From MH13 sp042140245 (GTDB lineage Bacteria; Pseudomonadota; Alphaproteobacteria; Rhizobiales; MH13), in contig NZ_CP159483.1 of assembly GCF_042140245.1 (NCBI RefSeq), forward strand, positions 1,178,001 to 1,242,000: a DNA stretch of 64,000 nt. The letters are read 5' to 3'. The position numbers and the translations under genes are program-made. A model generated the notes under the pieces. That model made no database searches. It was given only the letters and a program-made list of their open reading frames with translations, and was not told where the DNA came from. Below, piece by piece: positions 1-9,600 of the stretch; positions within the stretch are counted from its first letter, which is position 1, and the number at the start of each line of letters is the position of its first letter.

Positions 1-944
1 GCTGTGCTGTCTTGGCTGGTTTGGCGAACGGCGCGCTATTGTTTGTCCCACCTGACACGTTGGGCGCGGTGCTGTTGCGCGTCGTTACTGGAGCGTTGCT
101 CGCTGGGGTTTATCCGGTGGGTATGAAGATTGCCGTTGGTTGGGGTTCTACCGACCGCGGCTTGCTTGTTGGTGCGCTTGTTGGGGCCGTGGCGCTGGGG
201 TCAGCTTCGCCGCACTTTCTGGCGCTAACTGGTGGAACGGATTGGCGCACGACGGTGATGCTGGCGTCTGGGCTTGCGGTTTTTGGCGGGTTGCTGGCTT
301 TGGGCGCGAAACTCGGGCCGCATCATGTCACGGCAGCCGCGTTCAACCCCAAAGCTATCGGCACCGCCTGGACGAACAAGGGGGTGCGCCTGGCGATCAT
401 CGGCTATCTGGGGCACATGTGGGAGCTTTACGCCATGTGGGCGTGGATTGGCCTCATTGCGGCGGCTTCCTTTGCGATCAGCATGCCTGGTGACGATGCT
501 TCGCGACTTGCGACGCTGACCGCTTTTTTGGTGATCGCTTTGGGTGCACTGGTGTGCGTGCCGACCGGTTGGCTTGCTGACCGGCTGGGCAAGGCGCAGG
601 TAGCAGCCGGGGCGATGGTGATCAGCGGCGGGTCGGCAGTGCTTGCGGCTTTTACCTTTGGCGGGCCGATTTGGCTGGTATTACCCGTTTTGCTGCTTTG
701 GGGCGCAAGCGTGATCCCAGACTCTCCGCAACTCTCAGCCCTGGTCGCCGACCATGCACCTGCCGACCAGACAGGCAGCCTTCTCACCTTCCAGACAGCG
801 CTTGGTTTTGCACTGACTATGGTCACCGTGCAGGCAACGCCTGTTCTTGCCAATCAATGGGGCTGGCAGCCGGTCCTTGTGGTGATGGCGCTTGGCCCTG
901 TCGTCGGCGTATGGGCGATGCGGGCGCTGATGCGCGCCCACTGA
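1..944 (+). CDS. MFS transporter, 5' end outside window
   Basis: The open frame runs in from the left edge (first complete codon at position 3) to a TGA at 942-944, so the true start and the first transmembrane helices are missing. About 310 residues are visible. They form roughly ten hydrophobic segments separated by short charged loops, with an RLG-type cytoplasmic loop (WLADRLGKAQ) of the kind that follows helix 2 or 8 in major facilitator proteins. The protein is inferred to be an inner-membrane secondary transporter. The sequence shows no substrate-specific signature. It converges with secA, the two stops being only 7 bases apart, and no terminator is visible between them. Confidence 0.75.
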   Translation, partial: CAVLAGLANGALLFVPPDTLGAVLLRVVTGALLAGVYPVGMKIAVGWGSTDRGLLVGALVGAVALGSASPHFLALTGGTDWRTTVMLASGLAVFGGLLALGAKLGPHHVTAAAFNPKAIGTAWTNKGVRLAIIGYLGHMWELYAMWAWIGLIAAASFAISMPGDDASRLATLTAFLVIALGALVCVPTGWLADRLGKAQVAAGAMVISGGSAVLAAFTFGGPIWLVLPVLLLWGASVIPDSPQLSALVADHAPADQTGSLLTFQTALGFALTMVTVQATPVLANQWGWQPVLVVMALGPVVGVWAMRALMRAH

Positions 945-951
945 CCTTTAC

Positions 952-3834
952 CTAGATTGCGCCGTGGCAGTGCTTGTATTTTTTGCCAGAACCGCAAGGA
1001 CACGGCTCGTTTCGGCCGACTTTGCCCCAGGTTTCAGGACGCTGCGGGTCGCGCGCTTCTGGTGCAACTGGTGCTGCGCCTGGGGCTAGTTCACCGCGAA
1101 GCGCTGCCATGCCTGCAGCCGCTTTTGCCATGGCTGGTGACATAGGTTCAGCGGGTTGTGGCGCCGCGCCAGGCACATCATCAGCGGTTGGAAGTTGTGG
1201 TGGTGCTTCGGTGCGCACCTCAACGACCATCAGATGTTTGGTGACAGTCTCACGCAGATTGGCGAGCAGCGCTTCAAACAGCTGGAAAGCTTCGGTGCGA
1301 TATTCCTGCAGCGGATCGCGTTGGCCATAGCCACGGAATCCAACCACTGAGCGTAGATTGTCGAGTGTCGCCAGATGCTCTCGCCACAGTCCATCGAGGG
1401 TTTGCAGCAGCACCGCGCGTTCAACCTGGCGCATCACGTCAGGGCCAAAGCGGGCAACGCGTCCGGCATAAGCTTCATCGGCGGCGCGTTTTAGGCGCTC
1501 CATGACATCATCTTCGGCAATGCCTTCTTCGTCAGCCCACGCCACAACAGGCAAGTCAAGGTTGAGCACGGCTTTGACCTGCTCTTGCAAACCTTCAGTA
1601 TCCCATTGTTCGGGATAGGCTTTTTCAGGAATGTGCGCAGCGACAAGATCTTCAATGACGTCATGGCGCATGTCCTTGACCGGTTCGGCCAGATCATCCT
1701 CTTCCATCAGCTCCAAGCGTTGGTCGAAGACCACGCGGCGCTGATCGTTCATAACGTCATCATATTTCAGCAGATTTTTGCGGATGTCGAAGTTGCGCGC
1801 TTCAACCTTCTGCTGCGCCTTCTCAAGCGCCTTGTTGATCCAGTTATGGATAATCGCTTCGCCTTCTTTCAGGCCAAGCTTTTGCAGCATGCCATCCATC
1901 CGGTCGGAGCCGAAGATGCGCATCAGATCATCTTGCAACGACAGGAAGAACTTGGAATGTCCGGGGTCACCCTGGCGACCGGAGCGGCCACGCAGCTGGT
2001 TGTCGATCCGGCGGCTTTCGTGACGTTCCGTGCCGACGACATAAAGCCCACCAGCATCCAAGGCTTGCTGTTTGAGCTTTGCGACTTCCTCGCGGATCGA
2101 TTGAGCCTTGCCTTCTTTTTCAGCCCCGTCTTCCATCTCACCAAGCTCGGTGACGATGCGCATATCCGCGTTGCCGCCAAGCTGAATGTCGGTCCCGCGA
2201 CCGGCCATATTGGTGGCGATGGTGACCGCGCCAGGCACGCCGGCCTGAGCAACAATCAAAGCTTCCTGCTCGTGGAAACGGGCGTTCAAAACCTGGTGCG
2301 GAATGGCTGGGTTTTTGCCCTTTACGCCCTTGGCGGTTTCTTTGAGATACTCGCCTGCTTGACGCAGGTATTCGGCAAGTTCTGCCTCGCCTTTGTCGGT
2401 GTTGTCGGCCTGCTCGATCAGCTTATCGGCAATGGCAAGCACTGCCTTCTTGTCAGAAAGCATCTGCGAAAGCAGTTCAGACTTTTCAATGCTCGTGGTG
2501 CCAACGATGATTGGCTGACCGCGACGCGAGCAATCGGCGATCAACGCCACGATGGCACGGTATTTGTCTTCGAACGTTCGGTAGACTTCATCGTCGTCAT
2601 CGACACGAGCCACTGGCACATTGGTGGGAATTTCAACCACTTCCAGGCCGTAAATGTTGCCGAACTCTTCAGCTTCGGTGGAAGCCGTACCGGTCATGCC
2701 GCCGAGCTTGTCGTAGAGGCGGAAATAGTTTTGGAAGGTGACCGACGCGAGCGTCTGGTTTTCCGGGTTAATCGCCACATTTTCTTTGGCTTCCAACGCC
2801 TGGTGCAGGCCATCGGAGAAGCGGCGCCCTGGCATCATACGGCCGGTGAACTCATCGATGATCACCACTTCGCCATTGCGCACGATGTAGTCTTTGTCGC
2901 GCTGGAACAGCTGATGGGCCCGCAAAGCCTGGTTCATATGGTGGACGACTTGAATGTTTTCGGTGTCGTAAAGGTCCGTGCCATCTTCAATCAAGTTCGC
3001 TTCGGCCAGGATCCGTTCGAGCGTTTCTGAGCCTTGCTCAGTGAAGTTCGCGGTGCGCTGCTTTTCGTCGATCTCGTAATCATCTTCCACCAGCTGCGGC
3101 ACCAGCTTGTCGATGGCTGTGTAAAGATCGGATTTGTCAGCCAGCGGACCGGAAATGATCAAAGGGGTGCGGGCTTCATCAACGAGGATTGAATCCACCT
3201 CATCGACGATGGCAAAGCGATGCGCGCGCTGCGCCATTTCCGCGCGGCGATACTTCATGTTGTCGCGCAAATAATCAAAACCCAGCTCATTGTTGGTCGC
3301 GTAGGTGACGTCGCAGCGATAGGCCGCGCGGCGTTCTTCATCGGACAGCCCGTGAACAATGGTGCCGGTGGTAAGGCCGAGGAAACCATAGACTTGCCCC
3401 ATCCAGGCCGCGTCGCGACGGGCGAGATAGTCGTTGACGGTCACCACGTGAACGCCTTTGCCTTCGAGCGCGTTGAGATACACAGCCAGCGTGGCGACAA
3501 GGGTTTTACCCTCACCGGTTTTCATTTCGGCGATTTTGCCTTCATGCAGCACCATGCCGCCGATCAGCTGGACATCGTAGTGCCGTTGGCCAAGGGCGCG
3601 CTTGCCGCCTTCACGCACAACCGCAAAGGCCTCAGGAAGAAGCTTGTCCAGCGTCTCTCCATTTTCCAGCCTCTGGCGGAATTCAGCGGTTTTGCCGCGC
3701 AAAGCATCATCAGAGAGGGCTTCCATCTCCGGCTCAAGCGCGTTGATCGCCTCAACGCGGGCTTGATAGCCTTTGACGATGCGATCGTTGGAGGACCCAA
3801 AAAGTTTGGAGGCGATGGAACCAAGGCCGAGCAT
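952..3834 (-). CDS. secA: Protein translocase ATPase subunit SecA
   Basis: This is the motor ATPase of the Sec pathway. It binds preproteins and the SecYEG channel and pushes polypeptides across the inner membrane. The 960-residue product is slightly longer than E. coli SecA (901). Visible are the Walker A motif GEGKT at about residues 107-111, the DEAD-like DEVDS box followed by DEARTPLIISG, the QLRGRSGRQGD helicase motif VI region, and a C-terminal zinc-binding SEC-C tail with CPCGSGKKYKHCHG spacing. A proline/alanine-rich linker precedes the tail. The ATG at 3834 gives the usual MLGLGSIASKLFGSSNDR start. It is transcribed away from the prolyl isomerase gene, with a good sigma-70 promoter upstream. 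Confidence 0.98.
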   Translation of the reverse strand: MLGLGSIASKLFGSSNDRIVKGYQARVEAINALEPEMEALSDDALRGKTAEFRQRLENGETLDKLLPEAFAVVREGGKRALGQRHYDVQLIGGMVLHEGKIAEMKTGEGKTLVATLAVYLNALEGKGVHVVTVNDYLARRDAAWMGQVYGFLGLTTGTIVHGLSDEERRAAYRCDVTYATNNELGFDYLRDNMKYRRAEMAQRAHRFAIVDEVDSILVDEARTPLIISGPLADKSDLYTAIDKLVPQLVEDDYEIDEKQRTANFTEQGSETLERILAEANLIEDGTDLYDTENIQVVHHMNQALRAHQLFQRDKDYIVRNGEVVIIDEFTGRMMPGRRFSDGLHQALEAKENVAINPENQTLASVTFQNYFRLYDKLGGMTGTASTEAEEFGNIYGLEVVEIPTNVPVARVDDDDEVYRTFEDKYRAIVALIADCSRRGQPIIVGTTSIEKSELLSQMLSDKKAVLAIADKLIEQADNTDKGEAELAEYLRQAGEYLKETAKGVKGKNPAIPHQVLNARFHEQEALIVAQAGVPGAVTIATNMAGRGTDIQLGGNADMRIVTELGEMEDGAEKEGKAQSIREEVAKLKQQALDAGGLYVVGTERHESRRIDNQLRGRSGRQGDPGHSKFFLSLQDDLMRIFGSDRMDGMLQKLGLKEGEAIIHNWINKALEKAQQKVEARNFDIRKNLLKYDDVMNDQRRVVFDQRLELMEEDDLAEPVKDMRHDVIEDLVAAHIPEKAYPEQWDTEGLQEQVKAVLNLDLPVVAWADEEGIAEDDVMERLKRAADEAYAGRVARFGPDVMRQVERAVLLQTLDGLWREHLATLDNLRSVVGFRGYGQRDPLQEYRTEAFQLFEALLANLRETVTKHLMVVEVRTEAPPQLPTADDVPGAAPQPAEPMSPAMAKAAAGMAALRGELAPGAAPVAPEARDPQRPETWGKVGRNEPCPCGSGKKYKHCHGAI

Positions 3835-3955
3835 GGCGGGGAATATCTCCGCGCACCCTTATCGGCCACATCAAGGGCAGGGTGCGATGAACAAGAAAAG
3901 CAAAGCTGGCTGCATGGCTGATGATGCCCTTTGCAGCGGGTGAGAAAGCGCCACA

Positions 3956-3984
3956 CAGATAAGAATGGCCCTTTTGCTTGTCAA
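3956..3984 (-). promoter_or_regulatory. Sigma-70-type promoter of secA
   Basis: On the reverse strand TTGACA (3984-3979) is followed after exactly 17 bases by TATCTG (3961-3956). This is a near-consensus housekeeping promoter pointing at secA, with an expected start near 3949 and a leader of about 115 bases. Confidence 0.65.
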
Positions 3985-4069
3985 CGTCGTGAAACATCGC
4001 CATGGTCCGGCCCGATTTTGAGGAACAGGGTCGTTTTCACGCCGAGCGTCCAATTCAAGGAACATCGTA

Positions 4070-4915
4070 ATGCCGCATCTCTTCACCCGCCTGGCTGTTG
4101 CCGGGCTTGCCACCTTTGCCATGTCGAGCGCTGCATTGGCGCAGGATGCTTTCGAGCCCGACACCGTGCTTGCCACCGTCAACGGGTATGAAATCACCGA
4201 AGACGAAGCGCTTATGGCCAGCCAAGACTTTGCTGAACAGTTGCAGCGGGTGCCAGACGATCAGCGGCGCGCGGTGATCGTTGATGCTTTGATCGACTTG
4301 CACCTTTTGGCCAGTGCCGGTGAAGAAGAAGGGCTTGCCGACAGCGAAGCTTTCCAGCGCCGCCTTGCTTATCAGCGTGCTCGCACATTGCGTACCGCCT
4401 ACTTGGTGGATGTGCTTGCCGCTCAGGTTGATGATGAGGCCTTGCGGGCTGCTTATGACGAGGCCGTTGCAGGTTTTGAACCGGAAGAAGAGCGCAAAGC
4501 GCGCCATATTCTGGTGGAAACCGAAGAAGAAGCGCGTGCTGCCATCGAAGAGCTGGATGACGGAGCGGACTTTGCCGAACTGGCGACCGAGCGCTCAACC
4601 GGGCCAAGTGGCCCCAATGGCGGTGATCTTGGATTTTTCACCCGTGGTCGCATGGTGCCCGTCTTTGAAGATGCTGCTTTCTCATTGGAGGTTGGCAGCT
4701 ACACACCGGACCCAGTGGAAAGCCGCTTCGGCTGGCATGTGATTTATCTGGAAGAAGTGCGCGAAAGCGAAGCACCATCTTTTGAAGAGCTGGCACCGCA
4801 AATCCAGCAGGGTTTGTTGCAGCAGGCTTTTGTGGACGCCATTGGCGGTCTGCGTGAGGAAGCTTCTATCACCTACGAAGTCGAAGGCTTAGAGCCACCA
4901 GCCGCACCAGAATAA
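4070..4915 (+). CDS. Parvulin-type peptidyl-prolyl isomerase (PpiC/SurA-like)
   Basis: This 281-residue exported protein starts with a signal peptide (MPHLFTRLAVAGLATFAMSSAALAQ, cleavage after AQ). A helical N-terminal chaperone-like segment follows, then a single parvulin domain at about residues 140-245, recognisable from KARHILVETEEEA, GGDLGFFTRGRMVPVFEDAAF and RFGWHVIYLEE. Family members isomerise proline bonds and assist folding of outer-membrane and secreted proteins in the periplasm. It lies 17 bases upstream of argJ on the same strand. Its position beside secA fits an export-related job, although the two are transcribed divergently. A ribosome site AAGGA precedes the ATG. Confidence 0.88.
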   Translation: MPHLFTRLAVAGLATFAMSSAALAQDAFEPDTVLATVNGYEITEDEALMASQDFAEQLQRVPDDQRRAVIVDALIDLHLLASAGEEEGLADSEAFQRRLAYQRARTLRTAYLVDVLAAQVDDEALRAAYDEAVAGFEPEEERKARHILVETEEEARAAIEELDDGADFAELATERSTGPSGPNGGDLGFFTRGRMVPVFEDAAFSLEVGSYTPDPVESRFGWHVIYLEEVRESEAPSFEELAPQIQQGLLQQAFVDAIGGLREEASITYEVEGLEPPAAPE

Positions 4916-4932
4916 CACAAAGGCTGGTTTCT

Positions 4933-6192
4933 ATGAGCGGGATTGATTTTCCCTCACCGTTTACCCCTGCGCACGACCCACATGTCTTACCGATTGTGGG
5001 CGTGCGCATGGCGACGGCGGCGGCTGGGATCAAATATGCCGGACGTACAGACGTTCTTTTGATGGCGTTTGACGCAGGCACCAGCGTTGCTGGCACCTTC
5101 ACGCAGTCAGCCTGCGCGTCGGCGCCAGTGGAGTGGTGCAAAGACCTCCTAGGCGAGGGAAAAGCTAGGGCATTGCTCGTCAATTCCGGCAACGCCAACG
5201 CGTTCACCGGCATGAAGGGCAAACAGTCGGTCCAACGCTCGGCCGATATTGTTGCGCACGCTTTGGATGTGCCTCCACAGAGTGTTTATCTCGCATCGAC
5301 AGGTGTTATTGGAGAGCCCCTCACGGCAGATAAATTTGCTGATGTGATGGAGGGATTGGTTGGTTCACTTGACGGTGCACCTACCCGTTGGGTGGATGCT
5401 GCCAAGGCAATCATGACCACTGACACCTTTCCTAAGGCAGCCTCGCGACAAGTCGATATCGATGGCGAGGAGATCACCCTAACAGGGATCTCCAAGGGCG
5501 CCGGTATGATCGCGCCCGATATGGCAACGATGCTTTCCTTCATCGCTACGGATGCAGCGATTGCGCCCGATGTCTTGCAAGCGATGGTGAGCAAAGCGGT
5601 GGGTGGAAGTTTCAATCGCATCACCATCGATAGCGATACGTCAACGTCTGACACGGTGCTGTTGTTCGCGACCGGCAAGACACTTAGTGAGACGCCGATT
5701 ACGTACATCGAGGATTCACGGCTGGGTGTATTTCAGGCCAAGCTGGATGAGCTGTGCCTCGAGCTTGCTCATGCCATCGTGAAAGATGGGGAAGGGTTGT
5801 CGAAATTCGTTACGGTGCGCGTTGAAGGCGCAACGAGCAATGCAAGCGCCGATGTCATCGCGCGTGCTATTGGCAACTCTCCCCTCGTAAAAACGGCGTT
5901 TGCTGGGGAAGACGCCAACTGGGGCCGTGTGGTTATGGCTGTTGGCAAGGCTGGGGAGCCCGCCGATCGCGACAAGCTTGCCATTTGGTTTGGCGCCGGT
6001 GGTACCGAAGTTCGTGTTGCCGTTGAGGGCGCTCGCGACCCAGCCTACAGCGAAGAGGCTGCTGCGTCTGTCATGAAGCAGCCAGAAATCACCTTGCGCG
6101 TTGATCTTGGACTTGGCGACGGAGCGGCAACCATTTGGACCTGCGACCTCACCAAAGCCTATGTCGCGATTAATGGCGATTACCGCACATGA
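4933..6192 (+). CDS. argJ: Bifunctional glutamate N-acetyltransferase / ornithine acetyltransferase
   Basis: ArgJ moves the acetyl group from N-acetylornithine to glutamate in the cyclic arginine pathway and, in bifunctional forms, also acetylates glutamate from acetyl-CoA. The 419-residue protein is full length for the family. It carries the oxyanion-hole motif STGVIG around residue 122 and the self-cleavage motif KGAGMIAPDMATML. Thr199 in that motif becomes the N-terminal nucleophile of the beta chain after autoproteolysis. Its stop overlaps the mutT start by four bases (ATGA), so mutT is likely translationally coupled. Mono- versus bifunctional activity cannot be told from sequence. Confidence 0.97.
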   Translation: MSGIDFPSPFTPAHDPHVLPIVGVRMATAAAGIKYAGRTDVLLMAFDAGTSVAGTFTQSACASAPVEWCKDLLGEGKARALLVNSGNANAFTGMKGKQSVQRSADIVAHALDVPPQSVYLASTGVIGEPLTADKFADVMEGLVGSLDGAPTRWVDAAKAIMTTDTFPKAASRQVDIDGEEITLTGISKGAGMIAPDMATMLSFIATDAAIAPDVLQAMVSKAVGGSFNRITIDSDTSTSDTVLLFATGKTLSETPITYIEDSRLGVFQAKLDELCLELAHAIVKDGEGLSKFVTVRVEGATSNASADVIARAIGNSPLVKTAFAGEDANWGRVVMAVGKAGEPADRDKLAIWFGAGGTEVRVAVEGARDPAYSEEAAASVMKQPEITLRVDLGLGDGAATIWTCDLTKAYVAINGDYRT

Positions 6193-6593
6193 CACTGAAG
6201 CTTGTTTTGGTGGCCGCTGCTGCTTTGGTGGATGCCGATCATCGAGTGTTGATCGCAAAACGTCCCGAAGGCAAAGCGATGGCGGGTCTCTGGGAGTTTC
6301 CAGGTGGCAAGGTTGAGGCAGGCGAGCGCCCTGAAGAGGCATTGCTGCGGGAACTGCACGAAGAGTTGGGTGTTGAAACGCAGACGGCCTGCCTTGCGCC
6401 GCTGACTTTTGCCAGCCACGCTTATGATGACTTTCACCTTTTGATGCCGCTCTATGTGATCCGACGATGGACAGGTCACCCCAAGCCGCGCGAAGGGCAG
6501 GATCTGGCCTGGGTGCGCCCCAACCAGTTGCGCAGCTATCCTATGCCCGAGGCTGATGGCCCACTGATCGCCCCGCTTATTGATCTGCTGTAG
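6189..6593 (+). CDS. mutT: 8-oxo-dGTP diphosphatase MutT (Nudix)
   Basis: A 134-residue Nudix hydrolase with a perfect Nudix box: G-x5-E-x7-REL-x-EE-x-G-V, read as GKVEAGE, RPEEALL and RELHEELGV at about residues 37-59. MutT-type enzymes hydrolyse oxidised guanine nucleotides and so prevent A:T to C:G transversions. Length and the absence of extra domains match MutT. The start codon overlaps the argJ stop (ATGA), giving a two- or three-gene operon with the upstream prolyl isomerase. Substrate assignment rests on similarity and synteny; other small Nudix enzymes share the box. Confidence 0.9.
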   Translation: MTLKLVLVAAAALVDADHRVLIAKRPEGKAMAGLWEFPGGKVEAGERPEEALLRELHEELGVETQTACLAPLTFASHAYDDFHLLMPLYVIRRWTGHPKPREGQDLAWVRPNQLRSYPMPEADGPLIAPLIDLL

Positions 6594-6627
6594 TAAACAC
6601 GGCCTTTCGTTGATTACTTAACCTTGC

Positions 6628-9600
6628 GTGAAGAGATTTGATCTATCCCGTTGGCCCTGTGGGATGGAGCTATCTGTGCAGGTTCAAGGCATTATTCGAC
6701 CAATAGCGCCGTTGGATTTGGACCGGACGCCAGAAATGCGTCCGCTGGTCGAGGCATGGCATCATGGCGATCATGCGCAACTGACAGACTTACAATCTGG
6801 GCCGTTTTCCACCCTTGCCGATGATTTCCTCATTGTAGAGGCCGAGGAAACAGGCGGGTTTGTCTACACCCACTATGGCGCGAACATCACCCGGTTTAGC
6901 GGCATGTCAATGCTTGGCATGTCCTCGAATGATTTCGACACAGATATCATGTCGTTTTTTGTTCGCAGTTACGACGAAGCCTTGGCGATGCAATCGCCCG
7001 CCTATGCCGTCAATAAAGCGGTGATGACGCATCAAACCCACAGTTGGCAGCGGCTTTTGCTGCCAATCGCGGCGTGCACTGAGCACCCGAAAGATCGCGT
7101 GTTGGCGTTCGCTAGACCCGTCGCCATGGTTTGGGATGTTTTGGCCGACTTTACACGGGATACGGGGTTCCTTGGCGGCACATTGGAACCGATCATCCAG
7201 GATGATCGTGTTGTCGATTTTGCCCTGCTTATGCTTTCCGACCCAATGGATGTTTTTGGCAGCCGGCAGATGGATTGCCTAAGCGCGTTGCTTGGACGAA
7301 CCTTGGAGCCTGACGAACTGGACGACATCATCAATGCATCCGATGGTGTGAAAGCTTTCTGCTGCGATCTTCCTGACTCAATGGTTCGGTTTGGCCGCGT
7401 TTTTGGCTTGAAAGTGACCGGTAGCCCCAATCAACCGATCTTCTCACTGAGTGACACAACCGAGCATGTTGTGGCGCGTGAGGAGACTGATGAGCACAAG
7501 ACGGCGATGGAAGACTTCGCCAATACAGCATCGGATTGGATGTGGGAGACGGATGCCGACAATCGGTTCACCATGGTCACCGATGCGGTGTTTCATAAGT
7601 CCGGCTACAGGCCAGACTACTATATCGGCCGAAATCGCTTCAAACTGGAGGCGTTGCCGGAGAATGCCGGTCGCTTTGATGATCACAAACGTGAAATCGC
7701 GGCCCAGCAACCTTTTCGAAATTTTGTTTATTGCTCGTACGCCGCTGACAACACACCACGTTGGTCGCGCATCAATGGCGTTCCGCGATATGATAAGCAG
7801 GGGCGGTTTGTTGGGTATCGCGGAACTGGCAGCAATATCACCGCAGAGGTAGAAGCGCGGCAGGCTGCTGACGATCACAAGCAGGCGATGGAAGACTTTG
7901 CGCAAACGGCGTCCGATTGGATGTGGGAGAGTGACGCCGACCACAAGATGACGATGATCACCGACGCGGTGCAAGCCCAGACCGGTAATCCGCCATCGCG
8001 CTACATTGGCAAAAGCCGTTTTTCGTTCGCCGATGACCCTGACAATGCCGAGGCGTTTGCCGCCCATCGCAAAGACATCGATGCACATCTGCCTTTCCGC
8101 GACCTCGTCTACAAGATCAAAGGCGCCGACGGGCGTGATCGGTGGCTGCGCGTCAATGGGATTCCCCGCTTTGATTCCAATGGGCGATTCCTGGGGTATC
8201 GTGGAACAGGCAGCAACATCACGCCGGAGGTCGAAGCCAAGCGAGCATTGGAAGAACGCAATGCAGCGATGGAGGACTTTGCCGAAACTGCATCTGACTG
8301 GATGTGGGAAACCGATGCTGACCACATTTTTACGTCCATGAGTGCCGCTGTTGAGCAGTTCACTGGCAAATCCGCACAATCCTATGTGGGTGTGCCGCGG
8401 TTTGATCTGATCGGCACCTCAGAAAGTGACGAGGTTCTTCGAAAGCACCACGAGGATGTTAGAGCACGTCGCGCGTTCAGCAACTTCATCTATAAAGTGG
8501 AATTGAGTGATGGCCGGTGCATGTGGGCTCGCGCCAACGGCAAACCACGGTTTGCTGATAATGGCGCTTTTCTGGGTTATCGCGGCACCGGAACCAACAT
8601 CACCGATGAAATCGAAGCGCGCGAGCAAGCTGCTCGCCGTGCACAGGAGCTTGCTGAGGCTCATCGTTTGGGTCGATTGGGCGCCTGGTCTTTTGACCTT
8701 CGCTCGAAAACAGTAACGTTAAGCCCGGAGTATCTCGACCTTGTGGGTTTGTCCAAGGACCAGGCCATCAAGCAGCCGGACGAGGCTTTGCAGCGTTTTT
8801 CGCCGGAGTCGCGCGAAGCAGTTCAGCGGTCGTTTCGCAAGGTTTTGCGCAACAAAGGTAGCGAGGCTGTGGATGTTGAGTGGATCGCTGGCCGCTCCAA
8901 ATCCATCGAGCTCAGTGTTGTTGCCAAAGCAAGACAAGATGCGCGTGGGCGAGTGTATGAAATCTTTGGCACAGTGCAGGACATCACGGAGCGTAAACGT
9001 GCTGAGCGTGCCCTAGAGGCCTTGGCTTTCCACGACCCGCTGACCGGTCTCGGCAATCGCTCTTACTTCTCGCGCGAACTTGATGCTGTTTTGCAGCGTA
9101 CCAAGACCAGCGACACCAATGCTGGCTTGCTGTTGCTTGATCTGGACCATTTCAAAGAGGTCAATGACTTGCTTGGGCATGCAGCTGGCGACCAACTTCT
9201 GCGCCGTGTATCAGAGCGTCTGTCTTTGTCTGTTAATGGCGCAGGCACGGTGTTTCGACTCGGTGGTGATGAGTTTGCCATTGTTATGCCCGATGTCGGG
9301 TCGGCTTGTGACCTGAGTGCAGTGGCGCGAAGCATCATCTCGGCTTTCTCTGGCACGGTGAAACTCAACGAGGGTTCTGTTCATATCTCGACCAGTATCG
9401 GGATGGTGATGCTGCCTGCACAAACCAGTGATCCGGATGAGGGGATGCGTTTTGCTGATTTGGCGCTCTACGAAGCCAAAGCTGAAGGGCGCAATCGCGC
9501 GCTACTTTTCCATGCTGGGCTTGATCAAGAAGTGCAGGATCGGGTGAATCTGGCTCGCGATCTGCGTACGGCCATTCAATCGGATGAACTGGATGCCCAC

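Noticed and set aside
1585..3030. 481-residue forward frame opposite secA
   Set aside because: It is fully antisense to a secA gene with all family motifs; it shows no start signal and no recognisable domain.
7444..8379. 311-residue reverse frame inside the GGDEF-EAL gene
   Set aside because: It is a shadow of the tandem PAS units; its own internal repetition only mirrors theirs.
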